Source: Anaeramoeba flamelloides (lineage: Eukaryota > Metamonada > Anaeramoebidae). Taken from it: 64,000 bases of DNA. Shown here piece after piece: positions 34,601 to 46,900 of the stretch. The position numbers and the translations under genes are program-made. Each line of letters starts with the position of its first letter. Position 1 is the first letter of the stretch. The stretch is from NCBI GenBank assembly GCA_027625915.1, contig JANTQA010000048.1, forward strand, positions 1,364,001 through 1,428,000, in the 5' to 3' direction. The notes under the pieces were generated by a model. The model did not search any database. It saw nothing but the letters and a program-made list of their open reading frames with translations, and had not been told where the DNA came from.

Positions 34601-37600
34601 TGAAAAAATCTAAATAATATCTTCCAATATTAACACCGAGATCCATAGTGTTTAACTATTATATGTTGAACTATTTATATTCTCGCTGATCATTAACTTC
34701 AATATAAATTTATTGAATTTTGAAGTAAAGTTTCATTTTAAATTTAAACTTTTTTTATTTTTTATACTTTTTATTTTTTCAAAAGTCACTTTTTTAAGTT
34801 GTTTGGGTTCCTTCGGTTCAATAAGTTCCTCCTCTTTTTGTTTTTTGAGGCGTTTGGGGGAGAAAAATGAATAAAGAATAAATAAAAATTGTTTTGATTA
34901 GATCTGACGCAAACAAACCAAACTTGTTCATGATCAGATCTAAAACTTATCAAAATGGGTTTATACAACTGATTCGAACTGAAGTGAATAGAGCCTAATT
35001 TTGGGTTCAATATGAAGATAGGATACTTGGACCACGTTAATACTGTCAAATCTTGTTTTCGCACAATCCCAGTCCAAGTAACGACTCGACAGATACTACA
35101 GAAAGTTCAATTCAGTTCACTTTGACTTGGTTTAAGATTGCATTTGTTGGATTCAGTTCTCTACTTTTGCATAAGTCCAGTTTGATTTGTTATAGATCTG
35201 ATCATGGGCAAGTTTGGTTCGGTTAGTTATGACCAAGTCTACCAATTCTCATAATGATTCTTTATTCCTTTTTCTCCCCCAAACGCCTAAAAAACAAAAA
35301 GAGGGTGAACTTATTGAACAGAAAGAACCCAAAAACTTAAAAAGGTAAATTTGGAAAAGGTAAAAAGAATAAAAAAATCAAAAACTCTTAATATTTAGGG
35401 TTTCAGAGAGTGTCGTAGAGTGCCGTAGAGTGCCGTTAGGTTTTCTGTTTTATTTGTGATGTGTTCTAGGTTTTTTTTTACTTTTTGAAATAAACAGAAA
35501 ATTTTAATAAATTTTCTTTTTATTTCAAAAAGTTAAAAAAACCTAACGAAAATCTACTGATTTTCCAAATATAATAGAAAACTCAAAAAAACCTAACGGC
35601 AGTTTTCCAAAATTCAAAAGAATAGTAAAATTTTTTATTTTACTCTATCCTTATAAATTATGGAAAAGCTAACGAAGTTTTTTTTTAATTTGAGAAAATA
35701 AAAGAAAATTTCCAAAATTTTCTTTTTATTTCTAAAATTAAAAAAAATATAATGGCAAACTAATTATAATTTATGAGATCACCTCTCTGGTAAAAAATAA
35801 AAAAAAACTAAACTTTTTTTACCCACAATTTGTTTTTAGAAAAAGCAAAGAATATATAATCAATATCAATTATAAAAAATAATCTAAAAATATATAAATT
35901 TTTACAAAATAATTCTATTTTTTAATTTAAATGGAGATAGAATAAAGTGCTTATTTTTTTAATTGTTAAGTGTATCCCCATTTTTGAATTTTAATTAGTA
36001 AAGGTTATTTCCAAAAAAATAGGATAAATTTGTTTTTACATTTCAAAAGATTCATCTTTGCTTTTAAAGCCACCCTATACCTAAATTTGTAATATCAAAT
36101 TAAGAGAAAATATTCGTACTAATTAAACCAGTATTATTATATGTATGTCAAAATTTATCCATCAAAATAATCCCAAAAAATGAAAAAAATGTACTTTTTT
36201 ATACTAAATGAGTCCAATAAATTCAATAAAAAACTGGCAATGGGATAACGATCCAAATGATTCTTAAACCAAAAAAGTGCAGTTATATGTTTTTAATTCT
36301 ATTGAAAGTTTTATGAGATTAAACATCTTATGTTAAAAAACGATTTTTTCGATCAAAAAGAAAATAATAATAACCTATTTTTACCGACTGATAATAATAC
36401 CATATAAAATTGAGATCAGAAACTTTAATATCTGTTCATAAAGTAATTCCCTTGTAAATAAACAAATTGGATCAACATTAAGACTCAATACATCATGAAT
36501 AACAATTTTGGATATTTCAATTGAATTTATTAATGATATTTTAAATTTTATTTGCATTACTTTTTTAGAAATTCTTAATATCTAAAATGAGTGAAAGTGT
36601 TAAAATATATAATTTCCAATTTGTAATTATTAAAAAATAATTTAATAGTGTTTTTTTTATTTTTATTTTCATTTATTTTACTCTATACGTGTTAAATAAA
36701 TCGAGTTTTCCATCTAAATGTGACAATTTTTTGGATATTGTTACTTGTTGTGAAAGACTCATTTTTTTGTGAATAAATACTTTTTTGGAATTAGTAATTT
36801 TTTCGCGAAAAAACACACAGTTTAAATGGAAAAGTACGTTTTTTCGTGAACAAAACACGTCCAATAATGGTTTGTTGAAAAATACTAAATCAAAAAAGAG
36901 CATTTTGTTTCAGATATTAATTAAAAATATCAAAAATTTCTTTGGAAAATAAAACCCTGATAAAAGATTTCAAACTTTTAATTGTATCTTTATTTATCCA
37001 GCTGGACAAAAATACAATAAAGTAAAAGTAAAAATAATTTTTAATAAAATAATTAAAATCCTAAATTCAGAGACAAAATAAACAATTAACAGCCAATTGG
37101 GAAAAAGAGTGTTGAAATCTAGTTAGAAGAGTTTATTTTCAAAGGTATTTTACCTTCAACAAGTTAAATTCTCAAGAAAAAAGTCAAATTTCCATTCTTA
37201 TCAAAGTGATCGATTAAAAAACAAAAAATTTCAACTTTAGTGTTGAAATTTCTCTCAAATTTAAAATTTTGAAAAGAAGAAGAACAAAAAGAAGATACTA
37301 TGCTTTTCAAGCAATCGTTATTATTTTGTTATTGCATTGTTCTGATATTTAAAAAGGCTTTCAAAAATCGAAACTTCTCCTTTAGTATTGTAGATACTTT
37401 AGAAAAGTGTTAAACAGAGGGTAACCAAATATAGAAATTCAGAAGGGCCAATAGTAATATACAAAATGTTTTATTTTCAATAGCAACATATTATTCTAGG
37501 CTATATTAAGAAACGATAATTTATCAAAAGTTGTTACTTGGTAGATCAAAAGGATAGGTAAATTTGGCACAATAAAAAAAAAAAAAATTCAAATATTTAC

Positions 37601-39951
37601 TTTGATCTAATCATTAATATTTTTTTATTCATTTTCGTAAACAATTTTTTTAAAGATTGGTTTGTTGTTCAAAAAAAATTTATCAATTTGTAAATCGATA
37701 TTTTTAATTAAAAAACTTGATTAAGATATTGATTTGGTAATTTTACAAAATTGGGTTTTCTCAAATTTAAAAAAAAAATATTATTGGACAAAATGATTGT
37801 TTTTAATTTTTGCAAAATTGGTTATTTCAAATACTTTTTCGGTAGAATTGAGTTTTTTTGTGAAAAGATATCTTTTCGCGAAAATGTAAGTTATATGCAA
37901 AATAAATGGCATTTCAACACAAGAATTACATTATCGTGTTTTCTAGACTTTTAAATAAAAAGACTAATATTTTTTGTTATTTTTTGAACATACAATTTAC
38001 CAAAAAATCTAAAATTTTTATTATTTTAAAAAAAAACCAAAAAAAAACAGCTGTTAATGACGCACTACGAGCTGGTGTCGAAATAAAGATGGTTACTGGT
38101 GATGGTCTAGAAACTGCAAAGCATGTTGCACTTGAATGTGGTATTTTGCGAAATGGTGGTTTAATAATGTCTGGCTTTGAATTTCGAAAATTACAGCACG
38201 AAGAAAAAAAAAAAATTATACCAAATTTACAAGTCTTAGCAAGGTCATCACCACAAGACAAATATGAATTGGTGAGTATTTTACAAGAAATGGGTGAAAT
38301 TGTTGGTGTTACTGGGGATGGTACAAATGTATAAATTATTTTTAAGAAAATCTTTTATTTTTGATCCACTATTAATTTTTTTTTTATAATTATGTTCTTG
38401 AATATATATGTTTATGTGTATGTATGTCCATGTGTATAAATATAAATAATAGGATGCATTAGCATTAAGAAAGGCAGATGTTGGTTTGTCAATGGGTATT
38501 TCTGGGTAAATTTTATTGATTTTAACTTAATTTATTTATATTGTCCATCTCTAACATTTTTTTTATTCAAAAGTTTAAAAAGCAAATCCCAAATAATGAT
38601 TTTATTTCTAAAATTTTTATGTAAAATCTATTATCATCATAAATATTCCTATATACTTATCAATAATTACAATTTTTTTACTATTCTCTCTATATCTCAT
38701 TATTAATTATTTACACAAATATGATAATTAATAGAACAAATATTGCTCAAGAAGCTAGCGATATAATTATTTTGGATGACAATTTTAAATCAATAGTTGT
38801 TTCAAGTAAATTAATAATTTTTTTTTTCAATTTTTTTTTTTTTCAAATAAAGAATCCAACTAAATTATCCTTGTGTCTTATAACCACTAACTTGGAATAA
38901 TAAATATATTATTCTCTCGAGATTTGGTATAAACAATTAGAAAATTGATGTTAGGATGGTTCAAATTCAGTGTATTGTAAATTGGTGTTTAGTGCTATTA
39001 CATTCTCGGTAGCCCCCATTTTAAATTATTAATTTTTTTAATGTTAATATATATATATATATATTACCAACAAAGTCAATTCCTCAAAAGATTTAAAAGA
39101 TGAAATCTTTATAAATAATACTTGTTAAGCAACTGAAGCTGTTTGAAAATTTTCAAAAATCAATTTTATTAAGATATAATCTACTTGGATAATTTATTAC
39201 GATTGATTGGTTTTTTTTAACAAAGTTTTGTTTTAAATTATAATAATTTTTTTTTTTTTTTTTTTTTTGGAATATTTCAATAGTAATTTGGGGAAGATCT
39301 GTATATGACAACATTAGAAAATTTTTGCAGTTTCAACTGACAGTTAATGTTGTTGCTCTTGTTACAAGCTTTTTAGCAGCCGTTTCAGGAAAGGGCATTC
39401 CATTAAAAGCTGTGCAATTGCTTTGGATTAATTTGATAATGGACACCCTTGCTGCACTTGCACTTGGAACTGAACCACCATCAAAGTCGTTATTAAACAG
39501 AAATCCATATAAAAGAAGCTCTTCATTGCTGAGTAATAAAATGAAAAGAAACATCGCTTGTCAATCAATTTTCCAATTATTCGTTTTACTGTATATAATT
39601 GTTGCAGGTCCAAAAATTTTTAACCTTGATGTTTCATTGGAGGATGAACGCTACCACCTTGAATGCATTGTATTTAATGTTTTTGTTATGCTGCAAGTTT
39701 TCAATGAAATTAATTGTAGAAAAATTGAGGATCAACATGATATATTTGAAGGGATTACCAAAAATAAAATATTTTTATATATTATAATTGGAATATTTAT
39801 TACGCAAATCCTAATCATTGAGTTTGGTGGTTCTTTCTTTTCAACAACGCATCTAAATGCTAAAGAATGGTTTTATTCGATATTTTTTGGTTTAATGTCA
39901 ATTCCAATCGGATTTTTAAGTAAAAAAATAAAAATAAATACCAATGAATAA
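28680..39951 (+). CDS. plasma-membrane-type Ca2+-transporting P-type ATPase, seven exons
   Basis: A P2B Ca2+-ATPase exporting Ca2+ to the cell exterior or into vacuoles. Exons: 28680-29144, 32402-32855, 33411-34253, 38051-38328, 38453-38505, 38735-38805, 39284-39951; phases 0,1,1,0,2,1 all agree and give 943 residues, shorter than animal PMCAs because there is almost no C-terminal tail after the last helix (no calmodulin-binding tail visible). A TTG at 28665 precedes in frame, but the ATG at 28680 is the natural start. Motifs: NDYQKEKQF before the A-domain; PADG; DEST-FLGES (213-216, usually TGES); PEGLPLAV in M4 (335-342); phosphorylation site CSDKTGTLT with Asp378; FDSIRKRMT; KGAAEF in the nucleotide domain; DRVRPGV (579, usually DPVRP); VTGDG (usually TGDN); TGDGTND across the exon 4/5 junction (675-681); M6 WINLIMDTLAALAL with the Asn and Asp Ca2+ ligands; and FNEINCRKI near the end. 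Introns: 3257, 555, 3797, 124, 229 and 478 nt. Confidence 0.93.
29145..32401 (+). other. Ca2+-ATPase intron 1 (3.26 kb)
   Basis: GTAAGT..AAATAG, phase 0. About a third is a dispersed repeat (29390-30600) that reappears at 57.7-58.9 kb; 31440-31810 is a T-rich stretch with a degenerate repeating unit (about TTAGATCCT...TTTGTTATTTGAATTTTT). No coding frame. Confidence 0.8.
29390..30600 (+). repeat. 1.2-kb diverged dispersed repeat, copy 1
   Basis: Collinear and same-orientation match to 57710-58920. Shared anchors in order: AGTAATAGAGT; ATTAAACCTGT; AAAAAATCA; TTATCATTTTTAAAA; AAGAAAAATAAATCAAATAT; TGATCATTTAT; ATATTCTTTTTCAAATATTA (the best conserved); ATTAATGTGAATTAGTTTTA; AAGTCTATT; TTATTAATTATTGAT; AATTCCTTCA; and a final TTTACT/TAGCCCCTTAA block. 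Presumably an old mobile element or duplicated segment. Confidence 0.75.
34750..35378. mobile_element. fold-back element (about 630 bp)
   Basis: Long imperfect palindrome. The outer arms (about 34750-34890 and 35255-35378) pair through GGCGTTTGGGGGAGAAAAA, TTCAATAAGTTC and CTCTTTTTGTTTTTT; an inner pair matches AAACTTG..CATGATCAGATCTA at about 34919-34948 with its complement near 35190-35217. Only about 200 bp in the middle is unpaired. It is visibly G/C-richer than the surrounding intron. A 92-codon minus frame inside is a by-product. No transposase. Confidence 0.85.
35400..35760. repeat. cluster of hairpins after the fold-back element
   Basis: A near-perfect palindrome at about 35468-35548 (arms AGGTTTTTTT.ACTTTTTGAAATAAA and complement, short loop), flanked by GCCGTTAGGTTTT (about 35433) and its complement AAAACCTAACGGC (about 35590), plus a weaker third stem at about 35690-35745. 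Upstream, AGAGTGCCGT is repeated in tandem. Confidence 0.75.
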
Positions 39952-40802
39952 ATTTCAGTGGATATGTTGAATATTAATACTATATATCTATCATTTAAAA
40001 TATTACCTGAATATTTGATAAAACAATTTATTTTTTAAAAAACTAAATATTTAAATTTTACTCTTTAACATTTGTTATTACCTTCAAAGAATATAATATT
40101 TTTTTACTTTATTTATTTCTTTTAGCCCAAAGATGATTATATATAATATATAATATAAATAAATATAAAAACTAAAATTCTAAATTTTCCAAACACTTAT
40201 AACAGTGAAAAGAATCACAATAATACAATTATATTCAAATTGTATATATTTTGATTTTTCCAAACTAAAAATCATTTTTTCATATTTTCGTTTTTTGTTT
40301 TCATTTTCATTTTTTGAATTACTTTGCCTTGTTTTTTTCGATCAAAATTTTTTTCAAACAATTGATGTTGGGTTAAAGTTGAGTTCTTTTAAATAGAAGA
40401 ACTCAAATAAAATTAGTTGATGATATTTAACTTTTGATCAATCAATAATCAAAATATAATTTCATTAAATTTAGCAATGTATTTTTTTGTTTTGGTCGTT
40501 TCAAAAATTTTTAACACAGATAATTTATTAGTATTGATAATTATTTATTTTTTATTTTGTAAGTATTGTTAATTTAGAATAAAGTGTTAATATTTTAATT
40601 ATTAAATGGCTTAAATCGAAACTATTTTTCAAAAATTTACTCGCTTTATAATGTTAATGGAAATTGTTTCAAACATTTCCTACTTGATAAAAAATTATTA
40701 CCAAAATATTTTTGACACATTACCGATTTTTGAATTAAAAATTTAGTATTTTTTTTTTTTGTTGATATTATAAATTCTAAATGGTTTTAACAATTCCAAT
40801 TA

Positions 40803-41000
40803 CAGTAAGTTCCACTTTTAAGACACAAACTTTGAACGAAATTTAAGGCGCAAAAAAAATCTCAAATTAAGGCACAAAATTTAAATTCTAGTAAAATAAT
40901 TTGTGTAAAAAAAAATTCCAAAAAATGTTCCTTAATTTGAGAACTTTTTATGTGCCTTAAATTTGGTTGAAAGTTTGTGCCGTAAAAGTGGAACTGACTG
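40803..41000. mobile_element. Tc1/mariner-like MITE, family A copy 1
   Basis: 198 bp beginning CAGTAAGTTCCACTTTTAAG and ending with the complement (AAGTGGAACTGACTG), flanked by TA on both sides (40801-40802, 41001-41002). The arms pair for about 90 bp, leaving a short loop around CTAGTAAAATAATTTG, so the whole element folds on itself. CAGT ends and TA target fit Tc1/mariner. Confidence 0.88.
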
Positions 41001-41379
41001 TAGTAAAATATTATAATTAAGTTTTTCATAACAAATTAAAATTTTTTTCCAAAATTTTGACTCCCAAAATTAGATAAAAATGATTTTGATTTAACAATTG
41101 AAAATTTATTATTGATAAAAATAAGGAATAATATTAAAAAACCACTTCCAATCGAATAATAAAAATTTTAGTTTTTTCTTTTTCAATTTTTTTTATTTTA
41201 CTTATTTTGTAAATTTTTGTTTTTCTTTTTCTTTTTCTTTTTCTTTTTTTTTTTTTTTTTTTGATATGGTTTATTTCAAAAGACGAATTCGAAAAAAAAA
41301 GATAATCTTTTTAAAGATAAATAATAATTTAGAAAATAGAAACTATTAAATGTTTTTTAAAATTTATTAAATTATCACT

Positions 41380-41582
41380 AAAAAATCATTATGTTAACTT
41401 TTTTTATGTGAAAGTTCAGTAATAAAAAATGTTAATGTTATTTTCAAAAATAGTGACAAACTTTTTTTTAGTTTTTGATTTTATTTTTTTATTATTTTAA
41501 ATACTAAGTTTATTATCGATTTGTAATAATTTAAAAATGAATTATTAATTATGGTGAATTATTTTGTGTTCTTGAATATAAA

Positions 41583-41616
<34 letters not shown>

Positions 41617-41680
41617 TATTATTATTTCAAGTGAGTCACAATTTTTTTGAAATGTGGTTTATATTGAATAAAATTATTTT
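41380..41680 (+). repeat. dispersed repeat, related to 13240-13540
   Basis: See 13240-13540. This copy is interrupted by a (TA)n tract at about 41588-41615 and ends with GTGAGTCACAATTTTTTTGA. Confidence 0.55.
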
Positions 41681-42594
41681 TCAAAAATTAAATTTTATGT
41701 GTCAAAATGTTAAATTGGATTGAAAGGATATATAAAAACCATTAAAATATTCTAAGGGATGTAATTGAGAAGGTTCTATAAAAATAAATAAATAAATTAT
41801 TTCTTTATTAAACTTATTTTAATTAAATTTTGATTTTGTATCATTCAAAATATAAGAAAATTTTGATAATTTTCAAAAAATAATAAAAAAAAGTTTATTA
41901 ATTTTAATTTGTTGTTTCTAAAATCAAAAAAATATTCCAATTAAGAAAAATATAGTGGTAATTCCTTTTATAAACTGAAAAATTATTTGATAATTCTTAA
42001 ACTAGAATAGTTTCAGAAAAATTATTAAGTATTTTAAATTATTTTTTATAACTAATAAATCTACTTGTTTACGATTGATTATTTTACAAGAAAAATGCAA
42101 AAAATATTTTTTTGATGTGATTTTGATTTTTGAAAGGTTTGAAATACTTTTGAATTAATATTAAAAATAGGTTAAATGTTAGTTACATTAGGAAAATTAA
42201 ATTTAATATTGTTTTAAAAGATGAAAAACTTTAATAATTATTATTTAAAAGAATCGATCTTAAATTCTCCTTTAATTCATAAATATATAAATTGTGTATA
42301 AAATTTCTTTTAATGAAAAAAAAAAGTATAAAAGTTGAAAATTGTATTTTAATAATTTTTTGTAAAATAGTGATAGTGTGTCAATTCAAAACAAGTTGTG
42401 AATATTTAATCCCTTTGATTCATAAATATTTTAATTTTTTTAAATCAATTTTTTTTTTTTTAGATTTTTAAGTCTATCTCAGAACCAAATTTTTTTTTTT
42501 CTATAATTAAAATCAATCGGAAAAAAAATATAAACAATTTTCTTTTTTGGATAATTAAATTTGAAAAAAAAATTAATAATCTTTTGGGATATTT

Positions 42595-43091
42595 TAGTAT
42601 TGAAAAAAATACCAGACATGAAAAAAAAACACCTGATAAGTTTTTTAATTGTTAAATTTAGAGAAATTGTTGTGTAATTTCTTTTAATTAAAACCACTTC
42701 CTTTTCATAAATAACCAACATTTTTAGGAACTAAAGTAATAAATCTGTCTCAAGTCCATTAAAGTGGACGTGTAAAAGAATACTCATTTAATTATTGGAT
42801 AACAGAAGTGGATCAACTTATTATGAAAAAAAAAAAACAATGGTTTTTTATAGATGTTTGTTTAGAATTTAGAAAATCATATTTTTTATTCTTGTTTTTT
42901 TAATTGATTAAAAAGATTATTGTTTTGAAAAAGTATAATTTAATTATTCATCATTCTAGAAACTATATGGGTTATAATTTTAAAAGTTTGATTTTTACAT
43001 CAAAAAAATTATTTAGCAATTATTTCCCTAAAATTAATAAAAAAAAAAACCATATCATGAATTATTTTCATGTCTGGTATTTTTTTCTGAC
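42595..43091. mobile_element. 495-bp TIR element, family B copy 1
   Basis: Left end reads TTGAAAAAAATACCAGACAT, and the right end (CATGTCTGGTATTTTTTTC) is its complement. The arms continue imperfectly for about 115 bp, including a GTGTAATTTCTTTTAATT block on the left. Same architecture and length as 63098-63590. No transposase; probably non-autonomous. Confidence 0.8.
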
Positions 43092-43810
43092 TTATATTCA
43101 AAAAATATCTTCAACAATTCTTGTGTTTTTGTTTTTTAATAGTTTGTTTGAAAATCAACAGGCTAAGTGTTTAACATCAAAATATTCTTATTAAAATTCT
43201 TATTATTTCTTGTTCACTTTTTAAAAATACACTTGATCTTTTTTTTAAAAAAATTAATTTTATTAAACCATAGTTAAATATTTTTAAAATTTATTGAATT
43301 TTTTCTTCAATCCAATTATGATTGTTGAAATCCTGTTCTTTTTCAACTGTTTTATTAGTTATAAAATCGATGAATTCATCTTGTTCATTTTTTTTCGATT
43401 ATGAATTTAAAAACAGTTTTAAAATGGAATAAAATATTTGGGGTTTCTCTCTATTTTTTTTTTTTTTTTTATTCGTAATTTTTACTAATTATAGAAACAA
43501 TTAGAAAGATTAAAGGAAAGTCTCTAAAGTTCATATGTTTCAGAATATTATTACTTGATAAATTTCAGATTTTTTTTTTTACGTACCCCAGAAAAATTCA
43601 CATTTATTATAAAAATAAGATCAGTAAAATAAATAGCAATTGAAAAAAAACAATATTATTTGATACAAATTTTTTTGGTTAAATTAAATTAATTAAAACA
43701 ATTAATAAAAAAATCAATAAATATTATATATATATAACATTATCATATTAAGGAAAATTATGATTAATTGAAGAATTACTATATATGACATTAAAGTTTA
43801 ATATATTTAA

Positions 43811-43811
<1 letters not shown>

Positions 43812-43869
<58 letters not shown>

Positions 43870-43911
43870 ACGAAAGAACGAAAGAACGAAAGAACGAAAG
43901 AACGAAAGAAT
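43812..43911 (+). repeat. compound microsatellite (GA)n(GAAA)n(GAACGAAA)n
   Basis: Three successive unit types with growing period: GA repeats, then GAAA, then GAACGAAA, ending two bases before the SZT2 stop codon. It therefore lies in the SZT2 3'UTR (as a CT/TTTC tract on the transcript). Confidence 0.95.
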
Positions 43912-43913
43912 GG

Positions 43914-46900
43914 TTATAAATTAATTTTATCTAAAATATTATTCCAAAACCAAACAGTAAGCTTATTACCAAATTCATTGAAATATTTCTTTTGATCATT
44001 TGAAATAATAATTTCTTTTTGATTAGGATTGTTCCATTCTTTAATACAAATATCGAAATTAAATTGAAAGGTATTTTTGTTGAAATAATAATGTAGAAAT
44101 AAATTTTCTGGTCTGAAAACGATTAAATGCCTGATTGAATTATTTTCAAAAATATTAATTGTTTTAATATGAGAATAGGATGTTTGGATGTGGTTAAATA
44201 ACAAAGATTGTGCTTGCTTTGTGCCTTCTATTATCCGAGCTAAATGTGGGTCTACTGATTTTAAAGAAATAAATTGTGACATTTTGATTAAAGTAAGAAA
44301 TTCGAGGGGGGTATCTAATTCTGATATATTATTATTTAATTTATTCCATAACTGTTCAAGCTGATAGTTTTGAATTGATTTATTTATTAAGTTTACAAAA
44401 AAATCTTTAAAAATTAAAAAATTTCCATTCTTTTTTTGTTTTTTTTCAAAATATGATAGATTTATGAAATTTAAGAACAATTCTTTATCTTGATGTTGAA
44501 ATAATAAGACAAAAATTGAATATTCATCAAGATCTTTTTTATTATCCCCATTCTTTTTATTTTGATCAGATTTTTTATTTTTATCAGATTTTTTATTTTT
44601 CATTATATAACCATTATTATATAGGCCAATCGTTGATTTTTTATAATAAATATAATTAAATTTCTCAATGTCTATCTCCAAATCAATTGATTCCAAAAAT
44701 TGGTTTAAATTAATATCTATTAATAAATTAATTTTAAAAGTAGTAAGGAAAATTGAATATTTGGAACGAATGGTATAATTAGATAATTGTGAAATATAAT
44801 TATGAATCGATGAATTGCATTCTTTTATGGGATAGCTTAACTCTTCTTTTAATAACAATGATTTAAAATTTTGGATGAATAGGTTATGAATGCTATTAAT
44901 AAAATTAATATTTAATCGAATTTCAGAAAGCTGATTTGAAATTTTATCAAAATAATTGTTATTATTACTGCTCTGGTTATCATTATGGATATGGTTATGG
45001 CAATTGCTATGATTTAGATTATTTTTATTACTATTACTACCGCTGTTTAATAAATGATAATGATTTTCATTCTTTGGTATACAATACATATTTAATTCTA
45101 AAAATTGTTTCGAAATTACCAATTGTAATATTATTGGTGAAATTTTTGATTTTTTTAAAATTTTCCAAAAATGTGTTGAAAGTTTTTGTTTTTGGTTGAA
45201 TAGAATTGGTTTCATTCCAAAGTTTATTAACTGTTTGGTATATTGCTTTAAAATGTTAAATAATAATAATGCATTAAATGATTTAATTCGATCTATATTT
45301 TTCAAGTTCAAGTTTTTATTGTGAGTAGAATTAGTAAAAATTGGGAATTTTTCAACAGATATTTGTTTTGAAATACGAAGCAAATCTCTAATTTGTTTTT
45401 TGTTTGTTGAAATTGTTTTTAATTTCCAAAAATTTTCAGTTTCTTTAAAAATTCTCGTTCTTTTTTTTTTATTAGAACAAAATTCTATAATATTAAAAAA
45501 AGAAATTAATTGGTATTGTAGATATTTATTAATTAATAAAGATTCTTTTTTTTTATGATGATCATTATCATTATTTTTAACCTTATTCTTAATGTCATGA
45601 TTATCACTGATTTCAGTGTTTTTAGAAATATTATCAATATTATAAGTATCATTTAATTTTGTAGTATTTAAATTTATAATGGGTTCTTTATAATATTTAT
45701 AATCCATATAATTAATATAATGATAAAATAAATGGTCAAAATATTTGATCCATCTTTTTAAAAATTGTGGTTTTATTGTATTTTCAAATAATTGTTTAAA
45801 TAAAAAGTTATTATTATAATGATCAAATTTATTATTTTTTAAATTTAATTTATTTTTTGAAGTATTATTGTTCTTTTCTTTATTATTTTGATTTGTATTA
45901 CTGTTGTCATTATCATTATTTATATTATCCGTTTTATTAATACTGTTATTTATATTTATATCTATATTATTATTCTTATTATTATCTAAATTAAAATTCT
46001 CTGAATTATTATTGTTGGTGAGTGTGTTCTTATTGAAATTTTCTTTTTCGTCATTATTGTTATTGTTATTTTCTATGTTGGGGTTTATATTATTATTATT
46101 ATTATTGTCAGTATTACAATATTTAAAAGTGTTATTCGTTAATAAAGGAAGTCTTTTATTTTCTTTTGTTTTAATTATTGGTACATGGTAAAAACCTAAT
46201 TTTTGCAAATTTATTGATTCCATTAATAAAAATTGTTTTTCAATTTTTTCAATTAAATTATTAATAAACAAAAATAAATGTGTGTTTTGTTGTTGTGTGT
46301 ATTTATATGTATAAATTGTTAAATTACCATTCGAACAAAATATTAAACAAATATTTTTTAAATTTATTTTTTTCTTTTTTTTTTTTTTCTTATTATTTAT
46401 TTTTTTAAAATTAATTATTTGGTAGGATTTTTTTAATTTGAATTTATTGCTTTTTTTATTTCTTTTATTTGTGCTTTTTCTTTTTATATAAGTTTTTCTT
46501 TTTTTCTTCAGAACCTTGTTTGATTTGATTAATTTGTTTTGTTTGCTTTGAATTATATTTTTTGTTTTATTTTTTTTAAATCTAATTTTATTTCTTTCCA
46601 TTTTTTTTTTTAAATAATTATTTCCATGTTTTTCATCATTTGTTACAAGTTTTTTTTTATTACTATTATATTCATTAATTATAAAATCGGATGTATCTGA
46701 ATTAGTCTCATTATTATAAAAGATTTTAGATTTGGTATGTGTTTGTATTTTTAGTCCAAATTCCGAATTTGTTTCTGTATCGGTTTCGATTTCGGTTTCA
46801 ATTTCGGTATCTGTTTCGGTATCTATATTTGCATTGGTGTTTGTTTCTGTTTCCATTTCTGTTTCCGTTTCCGTTTCCGTTTCTATTTCTATTTCTGTTT

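Larger units (their letters stand above)
34254..38050 (+). other. Ca2+-ATPase intron 3 (3.8 kb)
   Basis: GTATTT..AACAG, phase 1. It carries the fold-back element 34750-35378 and the hairpin cluster 35400-35760. Frames at 36673-36903 (minus) and 37751-37954 (plus) look like fragments of repeated TTTTTTCGTGAAAA-type sequence and not exons. Confidence 0.8.
39952..43913. other. tail-to-tail spacer between Ca2+-ATPase and SZT2
   Basis: Contains a Tc1-like MITE (40803-41000), a repeat related to 13240-13540 (41380-41680) with a TA microsatellite (41588-41615), a 497-bp element (42595-43091) and a compound microsatellite next to the SZT2 stop (43812-43911). Frames at 42479-42721 and 42904-43194 belong to the 497-bp element. 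No other gene seen. Confidence 0.7.

Noticed and set aside
34786-35064. 92-codon minus frame in ATPase intron 3.
   Set aside because: Lies across one arm of a fold-back element, with no protein-like motif.
36673-37954. Frames with repeated Phe-Cys/Ser-Arg-Lys/Glu-type strings on both strands of intron 3.
   Set aside because: They come from recurring TTTTTTCG(C/T)GAAAA palindromic sequence; no homology to the ATPase or to other proteins.
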